DNA from: a virus
Length of the DNA: 51,850 nt
IMG/VR virus record: IMGVR_UViG_3300010885_008444
Coordinates: 1-51,850 of that record
Reading direction: 5' to 3' (one strand)
Shown piece by piece: positions 36,559 through 43,216 of the stretch (position 1 is its first letter; each line of letters starts with the position of its first letter). Below the pieces are notes generated by a model. The model saw only the letters and a list, made by a program, of their open reading frames with translations, had not been told where the DNA came from and searched no databases. The translations under genes and the position numbers were made by a program.

Positions 36559-36611
36559 TTGACATTCGTTTGCAGTGAACGTAAATTGCACTGAATGCAA
36601 AAAGGTGTCAA
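36559..36611. promoter_or_regulatory. Divergent promoter and operator region
   Basis: TTGACA at 36559-36564 is followed after 17 bases by TAAATT at 36582-36587, a good rightward sigma70-type promoter. On the other strand TTGACA lies at 36611-36606, pointing to the leftward operon, though its -10 is poor. Between them CAGTG at 36573-36577 and CACTG at 36589-36593 form an inverted repeat over the -10 region. The 12-base word TTGCATTCAGTG on the minus strand at 36600-36589 recurs upstream of the terminase genes. Confidence 0.65.
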
Positions 36612-36845
36612 ATGATAATTCGTCTTGATCCACCACTACCTGTAGTTACTCCGAAGGGCAGCGCGATGGCGCATTTCCTGTTGGATTACGGATACGAGCA
36701 TCATTTGATGTGGATATGTTTTCAGAATGAAACTGGAGAATGCTGGACATGGGAGAACCCTCAATTACGGATGCAGCCCAATTCAACGGCCAACCGTCTG
36801 TCAACGTCACTCATTGGCGGCATAGCGGGTCAGGCCACCCCATGA
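36612..36845 (+). CDS. Small conserved early protein
   Basis: Seventy-seven residues starting MIIRLDPPLPVVTPKGSAMA. It contains FLLDYGYEHHLMWICFQNET and GECWTWENPQLRMQPN. I recognise this as a frequent small phage protein of alphaproteobacterial phages, usually first in an early operon; its function is not known. AAAGG lies before the ATG. The stop overlaps the next start. Confidence 0.75.
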   Translation: MIIRLDPPLPVVTPKGSAMAHFLLDYGYEHHLMWICFQNETGECWTWENPQLRMQPNSTANRLSTSLIGGIAGQATP

Positions 36846-37030
36846 GAGTTTGGCGCAGGGCGTTCCAGATCACGTTGGATGATATTTCGTTTTTGACGGG
36901 TATCTCAATCGCCAGCCTGTCCCGCATTGAGCGATTTAAACAAACGCCACTGATCAGTGCGGCTCAGAAAATTATCAGTGTCTCCCACGGCCAACTTTCA
37001 CCAGCGGACTTCTTCAATGATCATTCTTGA
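36842..37030 (+). CDS. HTH (XRE-type) DNA-binding protein
   Basis: The ATG at 36842 overlaps the upstream stop (ATGA) and gives 62 residues. The segment ITLDDISFLTGISIASLSRI, followed by ERFKQTPLISAAQKI, is a helix-turn-helix of the Cro/C1 (XRE) type. An upstream in-frame start at 36740 exists but would overlap the preceding gene by over 100 bases. It probably acts as an early regulator, perhaps of the divergent promoter 250 bases upstream. Confidence 0.7.
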   Translation: MRVWRRAFQITLDDISFLTGISIASLSRIERFKQTPLISAAQKIISVSHGQLSPADFFNDHS

Positions 37031-37397
37031 ACTGCCATTAGCACCATCGGTAAATGCCTTGTGGCGTATCTCCGGCAAAAGAATGTATAAGACAAAACTA
37101 TACAAAGATTGGTTGGAGGAGGCTGGTTGGATGGTTCGCCAGCAAACAAAACAAACCATAGACGGCGAGTACGCAATACACATCAGGGCGTTGCGCTCAA
37201 ACAAAAGACGTGATTTGGATAACATTCTGAAAGCCACCTCAGACTTATTGGTGGGGCTAAAAATAGTGGAAGACGACTCCCAGTGTCTGGCGCTGGCTGC
37301 GGAGTGGGCCAATCAAAGCAATGCGCCAATGACCGTAACACTTATAGCAATGGGCGAATCAAATGAACGCGGACAATTACCATTTCAGCTACAATGA
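37017..37397 (+). CDS. rusA: RusA-family Holliday junction resolvase
   Basis: The protein has 126 residues. It starts MIILELPLAPSVNALWR, has YKDWLEEAGWMV, and the catalytic region SNKRRDLDNILKATSDLLVG with Asp66 and Asp68, Asn69, followed by LKIVEDDSQC (Asp86, Asp87). These are the conserved carboxylates of the RusA fold, which cuts four-way junctions as a dimer. The start was chosen because it begins at the family's usual N-terminus; a longer frame from 36957 is less likely. It overlaps the HTH gene by 14 bases. Confidence 0.9.
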   Translation: MIILELPLAPSVNALWRISGKRMYKTKLYKDWLEEAGWMVRQQTKQTIDGEYAIHIRALRSNKRRDLDNILKATSDLLVGLKIVEDDSQCLALAAEWANQSNAPMTVTLIAMGESNERGQLPFQLQ

Positions 37398-37785
37398 ACT
37401 GACAGCACATTATGCAGCCGTTAAAAAACGTCTGGGCGGCTTGGGTAAGCCAGCAGGCTTAGTGCCAATACAACTTGTTACACCAGTACCCAAACCTCAG
37501 CCGATTGAGGAGCCTGAAATCATTTGGCGGGTGGAAGGTTTGCCACGGAACAATTTCCACAGGTTCCTGATGGAAGTGGCTAGGAAGCACAAAATTGATC
37601 CTAACATTTTAATGAAGGATGATCGTCGGAAAAACATTGTGCTGATCCGCCGTGAATTGATTTGGGGCGCAGTGAAGAATTTAAACTACTCTCAATCTCA
37701 AGTGGGTCGGTGGCTCAACAAGGATCACACCTCCATCAATCATGCCATCCAAATGTACGAGAAAGAAAATCATGTCAGCGCATGA
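37363..37785 (+). CDS. DnaA domain IV-like replication protein
   Basis: The protein has 140 residues. The C-terminal half matches the DNA-binding domain of DnaA: RRKNIVLIRRELIWGAVK near 88-105, then SQSQVGRWLNKDHTSINHAI near 110-129, where DHTSINHA corresponds to the DnaA signature DHTTVLHA that contacts the DnaA box. The ATPase domain is absent and the N-terminal 60 residues are a Pro-rich linker. It may help load the helicase at the phage origin or occupy host DnaA boxes. It overlaps the helicase gene by 14 bases. Confidence 0.8.
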   Translation: MNADNYHFSYNELTAHYAAVKKRLGGLGKPAGLVPIQLVTPVPKPQPIEEPEIIWRVEGLPRNNFHRFLMEVARKHKIDPNILMKDDRRKNIVLIRRELIWGAVKNLNYSQSQVGRWLNKDHTSINHAIQMYEKENHVSA

Positions 37786-39280
37786 GTTGAGGGATTATCA
37801 GAAGGATGCCATTTCTGCTTTGAGGCAATCTATTCGTGGCGGCAAATTGCGGCCCGTATTGCAGATGCCCACTGGAGCCGGGAAGACCGCAACGGCTGGC
37901 GCAATCATCAATATGGCACGCGAAAAGGGTAATGGGGTAATGTTTTGCGTCCCAGCCATTTCGCTCGTTAACCAGACGGTTGAATCATTTGAACGCGATG
38001 GCATTTTTGAAATCGGCGTGATGCAGGCATTCCATGAGAGGACGGATCACACTGCGCCTATTCAGGTGGCATCCATCCAGACATTGATGCGGCGTAAAAT
38101 ACCAGACACTTCGCTGGTGATCATTGACGAGTGCCACGTTCAGTTCAAATTCCTTGAGAAATGGTTCAAGCAATTGGAGGAGCAGAAAGTGCCAGTGATT
38201 GGCCTGTCTGCCACGCCTTGGGCCAAGGGTATGGGCAAGCTGTATGATGACCTCATCATAGGCACAACTACCGAGAAACTGATTGAGGCTGGTTATCTTT
38301 CCAAGTTCAAGGTGTTTGCTCCGGCGCATCCTGATCTGACAGGTGTTAAAACTGTTAAAGGCGATTACGAAACTAAAGGATTATCCCAAGCCATGCAGCA
38401 GGGTACGCTGGTGGCTGATATTGTATCAACTTGGTTGGAGCAGGGTGGGGATCGTCCCACGCTGTGCTTTGCTGTGGATCGGGCGCATGCCAAGAAGTTG
38501 CAGCAGCAGTTTCAAGATGCTGGTGTAGATTGCGGATACATGGACGCTTTCACGGATATTCAAGAACGGGAACAAATTGCCAAACAATTTGCCGATGGTG
38601 ATTTGCAAGTGGTCTGTAATGTCGGTGTACTGACAACAGGCATTGATTGGGATGTGCGGTGTATCATTCTGGCGCGGCCTACACAGTCTGAGATTTTGTA
38701 TACACAAATCATTGGCCGTGGCTTGAGAACGGCACCGGGCAAGGATTACTGCCTGATCTTAGATCACAGCGACACAACGCTGCGGTTGGGTTTTGTTACT
38801 GATATCCACCACGATACCTTGGATAGTGGGGAAAAAACCAAAGGCATTTATGAGAAGATGGTGAGGCTGCCCCGCGCTTGCCCAAAGTGCGCTTACCTTA
38901 AACCACCCGGCACAAGGGAATGCCCAGTGTGTAAATTTGTTCCAACCGTTAAATCAGAAGTGGAACCCGAAGAAGGTGAATTGGCTGAATTAACCAACAA
39001 AAAAGAACAACTAGGAAAACAGTGGACAACGCAGGCCAAATTGTTCTTTTACTCCGAGTTGCTGGGTTATGCCCGCGAGAAGGGGTACAAAGAGGGTTGG
39101 GCTTATCATGCCTATAAGCATCGGATTGGTGTGGGGCCGCCAAGTAAGCCGTCTCCAATCAGCCCATCGGCTGCGACAAGATCATGGATAAAGCATTTGA
39201 ACATTGCCAGAGCAAAACAAAGAGAAAAACAAAATGAACTTTCAAACGGCTCACGATCAAGCGCAAGGGCGGTGGCATGA
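37772..39280 (+). CDS. SF2 DEAD/DEAH-type DNA helicase with zinc-binding insert
   Basis: The protein has 502 residues. The ATG at 37772 is chosen because LRDYQKDAISAL (Q-motif-like) follows at once. Motif I is PTGAGKT (33-39), motif II DECH (119-122), motif III SATPW (146-150) and motif VI QIIGRGLRT near 310. After the helicase core, CPKCAYLKPPGTRECPVC gives a zinc site (about 369-386). Its role is probably replication or recombination-linked unwinding, with the primase directly downstream; the two genes overlap by 47 bases. Confidence 0.9.
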   Translation: MSAHELRDYQKDAISALRQSIRGGKLRPVLQMPTGAGKTATAGAIINMAREKGNGVMFCVPAISLVNQTVESFERDGIFEIGVMQAFHERTDHTAPIQVASIQTLMRRKIPDTSLVIIDECHVQFKFLEKWFKQLEEQKVPVIGLSATPWAKGMGKLYDDLIIGTTTEKLIEAGYLSKFKVFAPAHPDLTGVKTVKGDYETKGLSQAMQQGTLVADIVSTWLEQGGDRPTLCFAVDRAHAKKLQQQFQDAGVDCGYMDAFTDIQEREQIAKQFADGDLQVVCNVGVLTTGIDWDVRCIILARPTQSEILYTQIIGRGLRTAPGKDYCLILDHSDTTLRLGFVTDIHHDTLDSGEKTKGIYEKMVRLPRACPKCAYLKPPGTRECPVCKFVPTVKSEVEPEEGELAELTNKKEQLGKQWTTQAKLFFYSELLGYAREKGYKEGWAYHAYKHRIGVGPPSKPSPISPSAATRSWIKHLNIARAKQREKQNELSNGSRSSARAVA

Positions 39281-40148
39281 TATTCTGGTCAGCATGGGGA
39301 TTGAAAGCAGCCGCCTGAATGGGAAGCACGGTCCCTGCCCGATCTGTTCCGGCAAGGATCGGTTCCGGTTTGATGATAAAAATGGCAAAGGCGGGTGGCT
39401 ATGTTCGCATTGCGGCGCGGGGGACGGTTTCTCCCTCGTCGCTAAATTGAAGGGCATAGATAACGTCGCAGCCAAAATGATGGTGGTGCCTCTCCTTGGC
39501 GGCATGAGAAAGCGGCAAGTTAGCAAGGAAATTGATACCAATACCTTCAGGACTGCCGCAGAACGATTTTGGAAGGCCACCAGCGCGGTTTCTGATACTG
39601 GCCCAGTAGGGATATACCTCAGAAAAAGAATAGGCGTCTGTGAGGCTCCCAGCGCGATTAGGCAGGGTCACACAATTCACCCGCAAGATAAGACCCGCAG
39701 CTATTTTGTCATGGCCGCAAAGATCAGTGGGCCTGATGGCCGTGGAATATCTGTCCATAAAACTTTTATATCTACCAATGGGACGAAGGCTAATTTATCA
39801 CCCGACAAATTGGTAATGCCGGGGCCGCTAATTCCGAGTGCATCCATATGGCTGACTGATCCGGCGGAGCATATGGGAATCGCTGAAGGCATTGAGACTG
39901 CTATGTCAGCCACAGTGTTGCATGGCATTCCAACATGGGCTGCTATCAGTGCCACGATAATGAAATCATTTGAGCCGCCAGCTATTTGCAAAAAATTAAC
40001 GATTTTCGCGGATAACGATGCCAACTATGTCGGACAGGCCACTGCTTATGAGTTGGCCCGAAAGCTGGTTATGACGAGGCAGATTGAAGTTCAGGTGATG
40101 GTGCCTGACACAATAGGGGATTGGAATGATGTCCTTCAGAGACGATGA
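39234..40148 (+). CDS. DNA primase with zinc ribbon and TOPRIM
   Basis: The protein has 304 residues. Cys35, Cys38, Cys57 and Cys60 (CPIC..., WLCSHC) form a primase-type zinc ribbon with GKDRFRFDD between. The TOPRIM part carries GIAEGIETAMSA (Glu218) and LTIFADND (Asp260, Asp262), ending GDWNDVLQRR. This is the zinc-TOPRIM primase type common in phages and plasmids of alphaproteobacteria. No helicase domain is fused; the separate SF2 helicase may supply the partner. Start at 39234 inside the helicase gene. Confidence 0.9.
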   Translation: MNFQTAHDQAQGRWHDILVSMGIESSRLNGKHGPCPICSGKDRFRFDDKNGKGGWLCSHCGAGDGFSLVAKLKGIDNVAAKMMVVPLLGGMRKRQVSKEIDTNTFRTAAERFWKATSAVSDTGPVGIYLRKRIGVCEAPSAIRQGHTIHPQDKTRSYFVMAAKISGPDGRGISVHKTFISTNGTKANLSPDKLVMPGPLIPSASIWLTDPAEHMGIAEGIETAMSATVLHGIPTWAAISATIMKSFEPPAICKKLTIFADNDANYVGQATAYELARKLVMTRQIEVQVMVPDTIGDWNDVLQRR

Positions 40149-40356
40149 AATGACAAATAAACTGCGGGTAAACCAAACCAGTGAGTTCGTGTTTACAGTG
40201 CATTGCGATGGGCAGGATGTTGCGTGGTGCCAGTGGTCGCCAGTGTGGAAAATGTGGCGCGTCCTGATGCTGACGGATAACAGGGTTCATCATCTGGCAG
40301 ATTTAAAAAGTATTTTTTCTTTGTGTGCGGATGAAATAGGTGTTGACACTATATAA
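40126..40356 (+). CDS. Small hypothetical protein
   Basis: Seventy-six residues from the ATG at 40126; a second ATG at 40150, one base after the primase stop, is an alternative start giving 68 residues. It contains FVFTVHCDGQDVAWCQWSPV and WKMWRVLMLTDN, a compact beta-type pattern with several Trp. The stop TAA at 40354-40356 lies inside the spacer of the first repeated promoter, so gene end and promoter are fused. No family is recognised. Confidence 0.65.
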   Translation: MMSFRDDEMTNKLRVNQTSEFVFTVHCDGQDVAWCQWSPVWKMWRVLMLTDNRVHHLADLKSIFSLCADEIGVDTI

Positions 40357-40416
40357 AGACTGCCGTAGAACAGAGACATCAACAACGGGCTACGGCCAAA
40401 CCAACGGAGATAGCAA
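40343..40416 (+). promoter_or_regulatory. Repeated promoter/leader unit, copy 1
   Basis: TTGACA at 40343-40348, 17-base spacer, TAGAAC at 40366-40371. The spacer ends in AAAGACTGCCG, shared with the other two copies. Downstream comes ACATCAACAACGG, then hairpin GGC-TACG-GCC at 40388-40397, then ACGGAGA as ribosome binding site before the ATG at 40417. The promoter overlaps the end of the preceding gene. Confidence 0.85.
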
Positions 40417-40572
40417 ATGAAATACGAGATCGTAAAAAAAGATAAGGGTACTCATCCTTTTCATATTGTGTTTGATGGTTGCGTTGATGTCGCCCATGCC
40501 ATCACTCGCGAGGCTGCGGAAATCATTCTTGTTGCTTTAGTAGCCGCAAATTACGAGGTGGCAGATGATTAA
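40417..40572 (+). CDS. Small hypothetical protein, 51 residues
   Basis: This gene encodes 51 residues: MKYEIVKKDKGTHPFHIVFD followed by GCVDVAHAITREAAEIILVA. It is acidic-basic mixed with a C-terminal helix. GGAGA lies 7 bases before the ATG, and a leader with a conserved hairpin precedes it. The stop overlaps the next start by eight bases (ATGATTAA). No known family is recognised. Confidence 0.75.
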   Translation: MKYEIVKKDKGTHPFHIVFDGCVDVAHAITREAAEIILVALVAANYEVADD

Positions 40573-40768
40573 GATCGTTAAAATAAAGCCACGAGAATGG
40601 CACCCAAATTTTGGTTATACCAAAGCCGTCTATGGCATCATTGACCGCCCAGAAATCAGAATTGTTAAGGATTTTTTAGGTTGGCGTTGTTACGGAATTG
40701 GTGTCGGTTTAATGGCCGATAATCGCAAAGAATTAGAAAATCAGATTGCTAAAATATTGGAGATTTAA
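40565..40768 (+). CDS. Small hypothetical protein
   Basis: Sixty-seven residues: MIKIVKIKPREWHPNFGYTK, then AVYGIIDRPEIRIVKDFLGW, and a C-terminal helix DNRKELENQIAKILEI. It overlaps the end of the 51-residue gene and is in the same transcription unit. It looks like a compact alpha/beta protein. No family is recognised. Confidence 0.7.
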   Translation: MIKIVKIKPREWHPNFGYTKAVYGIIDRPEIRIVKDFLGWRCYGIGVGLMADNRKELENQIAKILEI

Positions 40769-40769
40769 A

Positions 40770-40970
40770 ATGGAACGCACACCTTTTCGTAATATCATCG
40801 GAATTGATCTAGCCATCCGAGAAGCGCGGAATAACGCAGAAGAACGCGATCTTTGGCGTGGCGGATACCTCGTCCTTGAACGCAAAGATACTGGTAAAAT
40901 GGTCGCTCACATCCATCCAGATTGCTTCTATGATCAAGATGGCAACAACTTTTCTTTTGATGCCGAATAA
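40770..40970 (+). CDS. Small hypothetical protein
   Basis: Sixty-six residues from the ATG at 40770, one base after the upstream stop, with TTGGAG as ribosome binding site. It contains LAIREARNNAEERDLWRGGY and LVLERKDTGKMVAHIHPDC. A longer frame from 40746 would overlap the preceding gene. It is third in the unit started by the first repeated promoter. Function unknown. Confidence 0.7.
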   Translation: MERTPFRNIIGIDLAIREARNNAEERDLWRGGYLVLERKDTGKMVAHIHPDCFYDQDGNNFSFDAE

Positions 40971-40977
40971 ATAAAAG

Positions 40978-41052
40978 TTGACACCATATAAAGACTGCCG
41001 TAAAACAGAGACATCAACAACGGCACTGCGGTGCAACCAAACGGAGATTAAA
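40978..41052 (+). promoter_or_regulatory. Repeated promoter/leader unit, copy 2
   Basis: TTGACA at 40978-40983, 17-base spacer ending AAAGACTGCCG, TAAAAC at 41001-41006. The leader carries ACATCAACAACGG and a hairpin GCAC-TGCG-GTGC at 41023-41034. ACGGAGA lies before the ATG at 41053. Same layout as the unit at 40343-40416, with different paired bases in the hairpin stem. Confidence 0.85.
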
Positions 41053-41355
41053 ATGAACATTCATCCTCTCAACATTGTAACCGAGTTTGATCTGGATATT
41101 GATTACGCCACCGTTAACTTCCAAGGCAAAAAGTTGTTGGTTGATGCCAAGGCTCGCGTTATTTACGGTTATGTAAATTACGGTGAGCCTGAATGGGAAT
41201 TTGAATGGGTCACAATCAATTATGTTTCTAATGATGATGGCGATAATGTCACTATGTCTGGAGATGAGGAGGCACAGTTGGCCGAAATCGTAAAACGCAG
41301 CACCACCCAATTTGATGATTATGTCATGTCTGAAATTGAAGACCGTTTGAACTGA
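41053..41355 (+). CDS. Small acidic hypothetical protein
   Basis: One hundred residues from the ATG at 41053; the frame is open further upstream to a TTG at 40978 but that is the promoter's -35 element and cannot be part of the mRNA. The protein begins MNIHPLNIVTEFDLDIDYAT, is beta-rich in the first half (ARVIYGYVNYGEPEWEFEWV) and ends in a helix with EEAQLAEIVKRST. It is acidic overall. No family is recognised. Confidence 0.75.
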   Translation: MNIHPLNIVTEFDLDIDYATVNFQGKKLLVDAKARVIYGYVNYGEPEWEFEWVTINYVSNDDGDNVTMSGDEEAQLAEIVKRSTTQFDDYVMSEIEDRLN

Positions 41356-41367
41356 GGAACAATAACA

Positions 41368-41559
41368 ATGGAAAACTTCTTAAAAATTAAAGATTTGAAG
41401 CCACACAAAATTGAAGAATTAGAAACCTTCTTAACGGAATTGTATATTGATTTAGAAGGAAAGGCAGACGCAGACCTTGATGACGACCGATTTGTGCCAA
41501 ACGAGGCTATGAGAAAAAAATGTGAGATAGATGCCATTTTTAATTTAAGATGGTGTTGA
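41368..41559 (+). CDS. Small acidic hypothetical protein
   Basis: Sixty-three residues: MENFLKIKDLKPHKIEELET, then FLTELYIDLEGKADADLDDD and NEAMRKKCEIDAIFNLRWC. GAGG lies before the ATG. The stop TGA at 41557-41559 overlaps the -35 box of the third repeated promoter, a repeat of the gene-end and promoter fusion seen at 40343. Function unknown. Confidence 0.7.
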   Translation: MENFLKIKDLKPHKIEELETFLTELYIDLEGKADADLDDDRFVPNEAMRKKCEIDAIFNLRWC

Positions 41560-41629
41560 CAGATAATAAAGACTGCCGTAATCTACATACATCAACAACG
41601 GCGCTGAGGCGCAACCCAAGGAGACTACC
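41556..41629 (+). promoter_or_regulatory. Repeated promoter/leader unit, copy 3
   Basis: TTGACA at 41556-41561, 17-base spacer ending AAAGACTGCCG, TAATCT at 41579-41584. The leader has ACATCAACAACGG, then the hairpin GCGC-TGAG-GCGC at 41601-41612, and AAGGAGA as ribosome binding site before ATG 41630. Confidence 0.85.
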
Positions 41630-41935
41630 ATGAGCAACGCAACTGATTTCACCGCAATGACCATAGCAGAAGTTGTGGACGCAGCCGCCTACCTCAAGGC
41701 GCAGATCAAAGAATTGGAGGCTCAGTTTGCTTCCGCTGAGAAGGTTATCCGTGACCGTGCCACCGCCAAGGAATTGCATGGCAATCTTTTTAAGGCAGTC
41801 TTTGCTGAAGGTTCGGTACGCTGGAACATTGATACCGACAAGGTTAAGCAAGAGATGGGCGAAGATTGGTGGCTGGCACGTTGCAAGGTGTCTACGCCTA
41901 AGCCATCTCTCTCCTTCAAGATCAACGTACAATGA
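41630..41935 (+). CDS. Small hypothetical protein with helical N-terminus
   Basis: The protein has 101 residues: MSNATDFTAMTIAEVVDAAA, a coiled-coil-like helix with AYLKAQIKELEAQFASAEKV, and a C-terminal part with WWLARCKVSTPKPSLSFKIN. Expressed from the third repeated promoter with a strong ribosome binding site. It overlaps the next gene by four bases. Looks like common small phage proteins with a cofactor-free helical hairpin; role unknown. Confidence 0.75.
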   Translation: MSNATDFTAMTIAEVVDAAAYLKAQIKELEAQFASAEKVIRDRATAKELHGNLFKAVFAEGSVRWNIDTDKVKQEMGEDWWLARCKVSTPKPSLSFKINVQ

Positions 41936-42141
41936 TCTTTGATTTATTCAAAAAGAAGCGCGTGGTTCCAAGTGGCCCACGCGCCAAAATTTGGATGATG
42001 ATACCGGAAGTAAGAGTAGTGTCAGTTGATGATGTTTTATCTGTCATCCAGATTCCAAAGGGATACATGAACGATGCCAGACAAACTGAAGCGAGGCTTC
42101 GCGCTATTAAGCCCAGAGAAAAGGGCAGAGATGGCTCGTAG
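41932..42141 (+). CDS. Small hypothetical protein
   Basis: Sixty-nine residues starting MIFDLFKKKRVVPSGPRAKI in the stop of the preceding gene (ATGA). The middle holds IPEVRVVSVDDVLSVIQIPK and the end is basic (EARLRAIKPREKGRDGS). It overlaps the following gene by 68 bases in another frame; both frames look like normal protein, so the overlap may be real. No family is recognised. Confidence 0.55.
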   Translation: MIFDLFKKKRVVPSGPRAKIWMMIPEVRVVSVDDVLSVIQIPKGYMNDARQTEARLRAIKPREKGRDGS

Positions 42142-42271
42142 GGCGGCTTTAGCAGTAAAGAACCGATACCAGATACCAAAAGAGAAGATGGCTGCTGGTG
42201 GCCGTATTGGTGGAAAGACAAAGAACCCCAACAAAGGGTTTGGAACAACCAAGAAGGAGATGATGAAATGA
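42074..42271 (+). CDS. Small basic protein with GGRIGGK motif
   Basis: Sixty-five residues. It begins MPDKLKRGFALLSPEKRAEM, similar to the start of KGG-type stress proteins (GFAxMxPEKxREIA), followed by RRAALAVKNRYQIPKEKMAA and GGRIGGKTKNPNKGFG. It is strongly basic and may bind nucleic acid. It overlaps its neighbour upstream by 68 bases and downstream by four (ATGA). Confidence 0.65.
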   Translation: MPDKLKRGFALLSPEKRAEMARRAALAVKNRYQIPKEKMAAGGRIGGKTKNPNKGFGTTKKEMMK

Positions 42272-42468
42272 CCGTGATTAAGATGCCGCCACCAAAGAAG
42301 AAAGAGCCAGAATTTGTGCCGTCTCCATTTGATATAAGCAAGGAGATGCACAAGATGCAGCAACGCATGATTGCATTGGAGGATATGTTAGCGACTGTGA
42401 TTATGTTCGCAGAAAGCGCAACTACGGCAGATATGACTGAGGCACGCAAAGTGCTGAATGGGGAATGA
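42268..42468 (+). CDS. Small hypothetical protein
   Basis: Sixty-six residues: a Lys/Pro-rich start (MTVIKMPPPKKKEPEFVPSP) and a helical part MHKMQQRMIALEDMLATVIM ending in MTEARKVLNGE. It may form a coiled-coil dimer. It begins in the preceding stop and ends one base before the start of the PAPS-reductase-like gene. Function unknown. Confidence 0.65.
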   Translation: MTVIKMPPPKKKEPEFVPSPFDISKEMHKMQQRMIALEDMLATVIMFAESATTADMTEARKVLNGE

Positions 42469-42469
42469 T

Positions 42470-43216
42470 ATGGAAACGATAGCCGTATGGTTTTCTTGTG
42501 GTGCCGCCAGTGCTGTTGCTGCCAAGAAGACAATTGAAAAATACGGCAAAACTTATTGTATCAGGGTTCTTAACAACCCAGTAGCAGAAGAAGACGAAGA
42601 TAATAGGAGATTTCTTAAAGACGTTCAAAATTGGCTTGGAATTTATATTGAAACAGTATCATCTAAAAAGTTTCCATCAAATTCAGCAGTGGATGTGTGG
42701 GAAAAACGTCAGTTTATGAGTGGAACAGCAGGTGCGCCATGCACTTTAGAATTGAAGAAATATGCCCGACAAGATTGGGAAAAAGAAAATCATACTGATT
42801 GGCATGTTTTAGGATTTACCTACGAGGAAAAGCCAAGACATGATCGGTTTGTTATGACTGAGCGGTCTAATGTCATCCCAGTGCTTATTGATGCGAAGAT
42901 AACGAAAGCCGATTGCTACTCTATTTTGCAATCTGAGGGGCTTGAACTTCCACGCGTATATTCGTTGGGTTACCCAAATGCTAATTGTATTGGTTGCGTA
43001 AAAGCTACTTCTCCAACTTATTGGTCGCATGTGAAGTCGGTGCATCCTGATGTGTTTCAACAAAGGGCAGAGCAATCTAGGCGCATTGGAGCAAAATTAG
43101 TAAGATATAAAGGCAAGAGGCTATTTTTGGATGAACTGCCAGAGGGAGCGAAAGGCAATCCAATGAAAAATATGGACATTGAATGTGGTTTGTTTTGTGA
43201 GGAATGGAAAAAATGA
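42470..43216 (+). CDS. PAPS reductase-like PP-loop protein
   Basis: The protein has 248 residues. The N-terminal SCGAASAVAAK (residues 9-19) is a PP-loop ATP pyrophosphatase motif like that of phosphoadenosine phosphosulfate reductases. Later, CTLELKKYAR near 91-100, Cys173/Cys176 (CIGC) and Cys239/Cys243 (CGLFC) give four cysteines that may bind iron-sulfur or zinc. Phages carry such proteins next to DNA methyltransferases, so a nucleotide- or DNA-modifying role (sulfur transfer, as in DndC, or thiolation) is possible; reduction of PAPS is the other option. It overlaps the cytosine methyltransferase by four bases. Confidence 0.75.
   Translation: METIAVWFSCGAASAVAAKKTIEKYGKTYCIRVLNNPVAEEDEDNRRFLKDVQNWLGIYIETVSSKKFPSNSAVDVWEKRQFMSGTAGAPCTLELKKYARQDWEKENHTDWHVLGFTYEEKPRHDRFVMTERSNVIPVLIDAKITKADCYSILQSEGLELPRVYSLGYPNANCIGCVKATSPTYWSHVKSVHPDVFQQRAEQSRRIGAKLVRYKGKRLFLDELPEGAKGNPMKNMDIECGLFCEEWKK

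Noticed and set aside
40978-41052. Longer N-terminus for the gene at 41053 starting with TTG at 40978
   Set aside because: That TTG is the -35 element of the repeated promoter, so it lies upstream of the transcript start.
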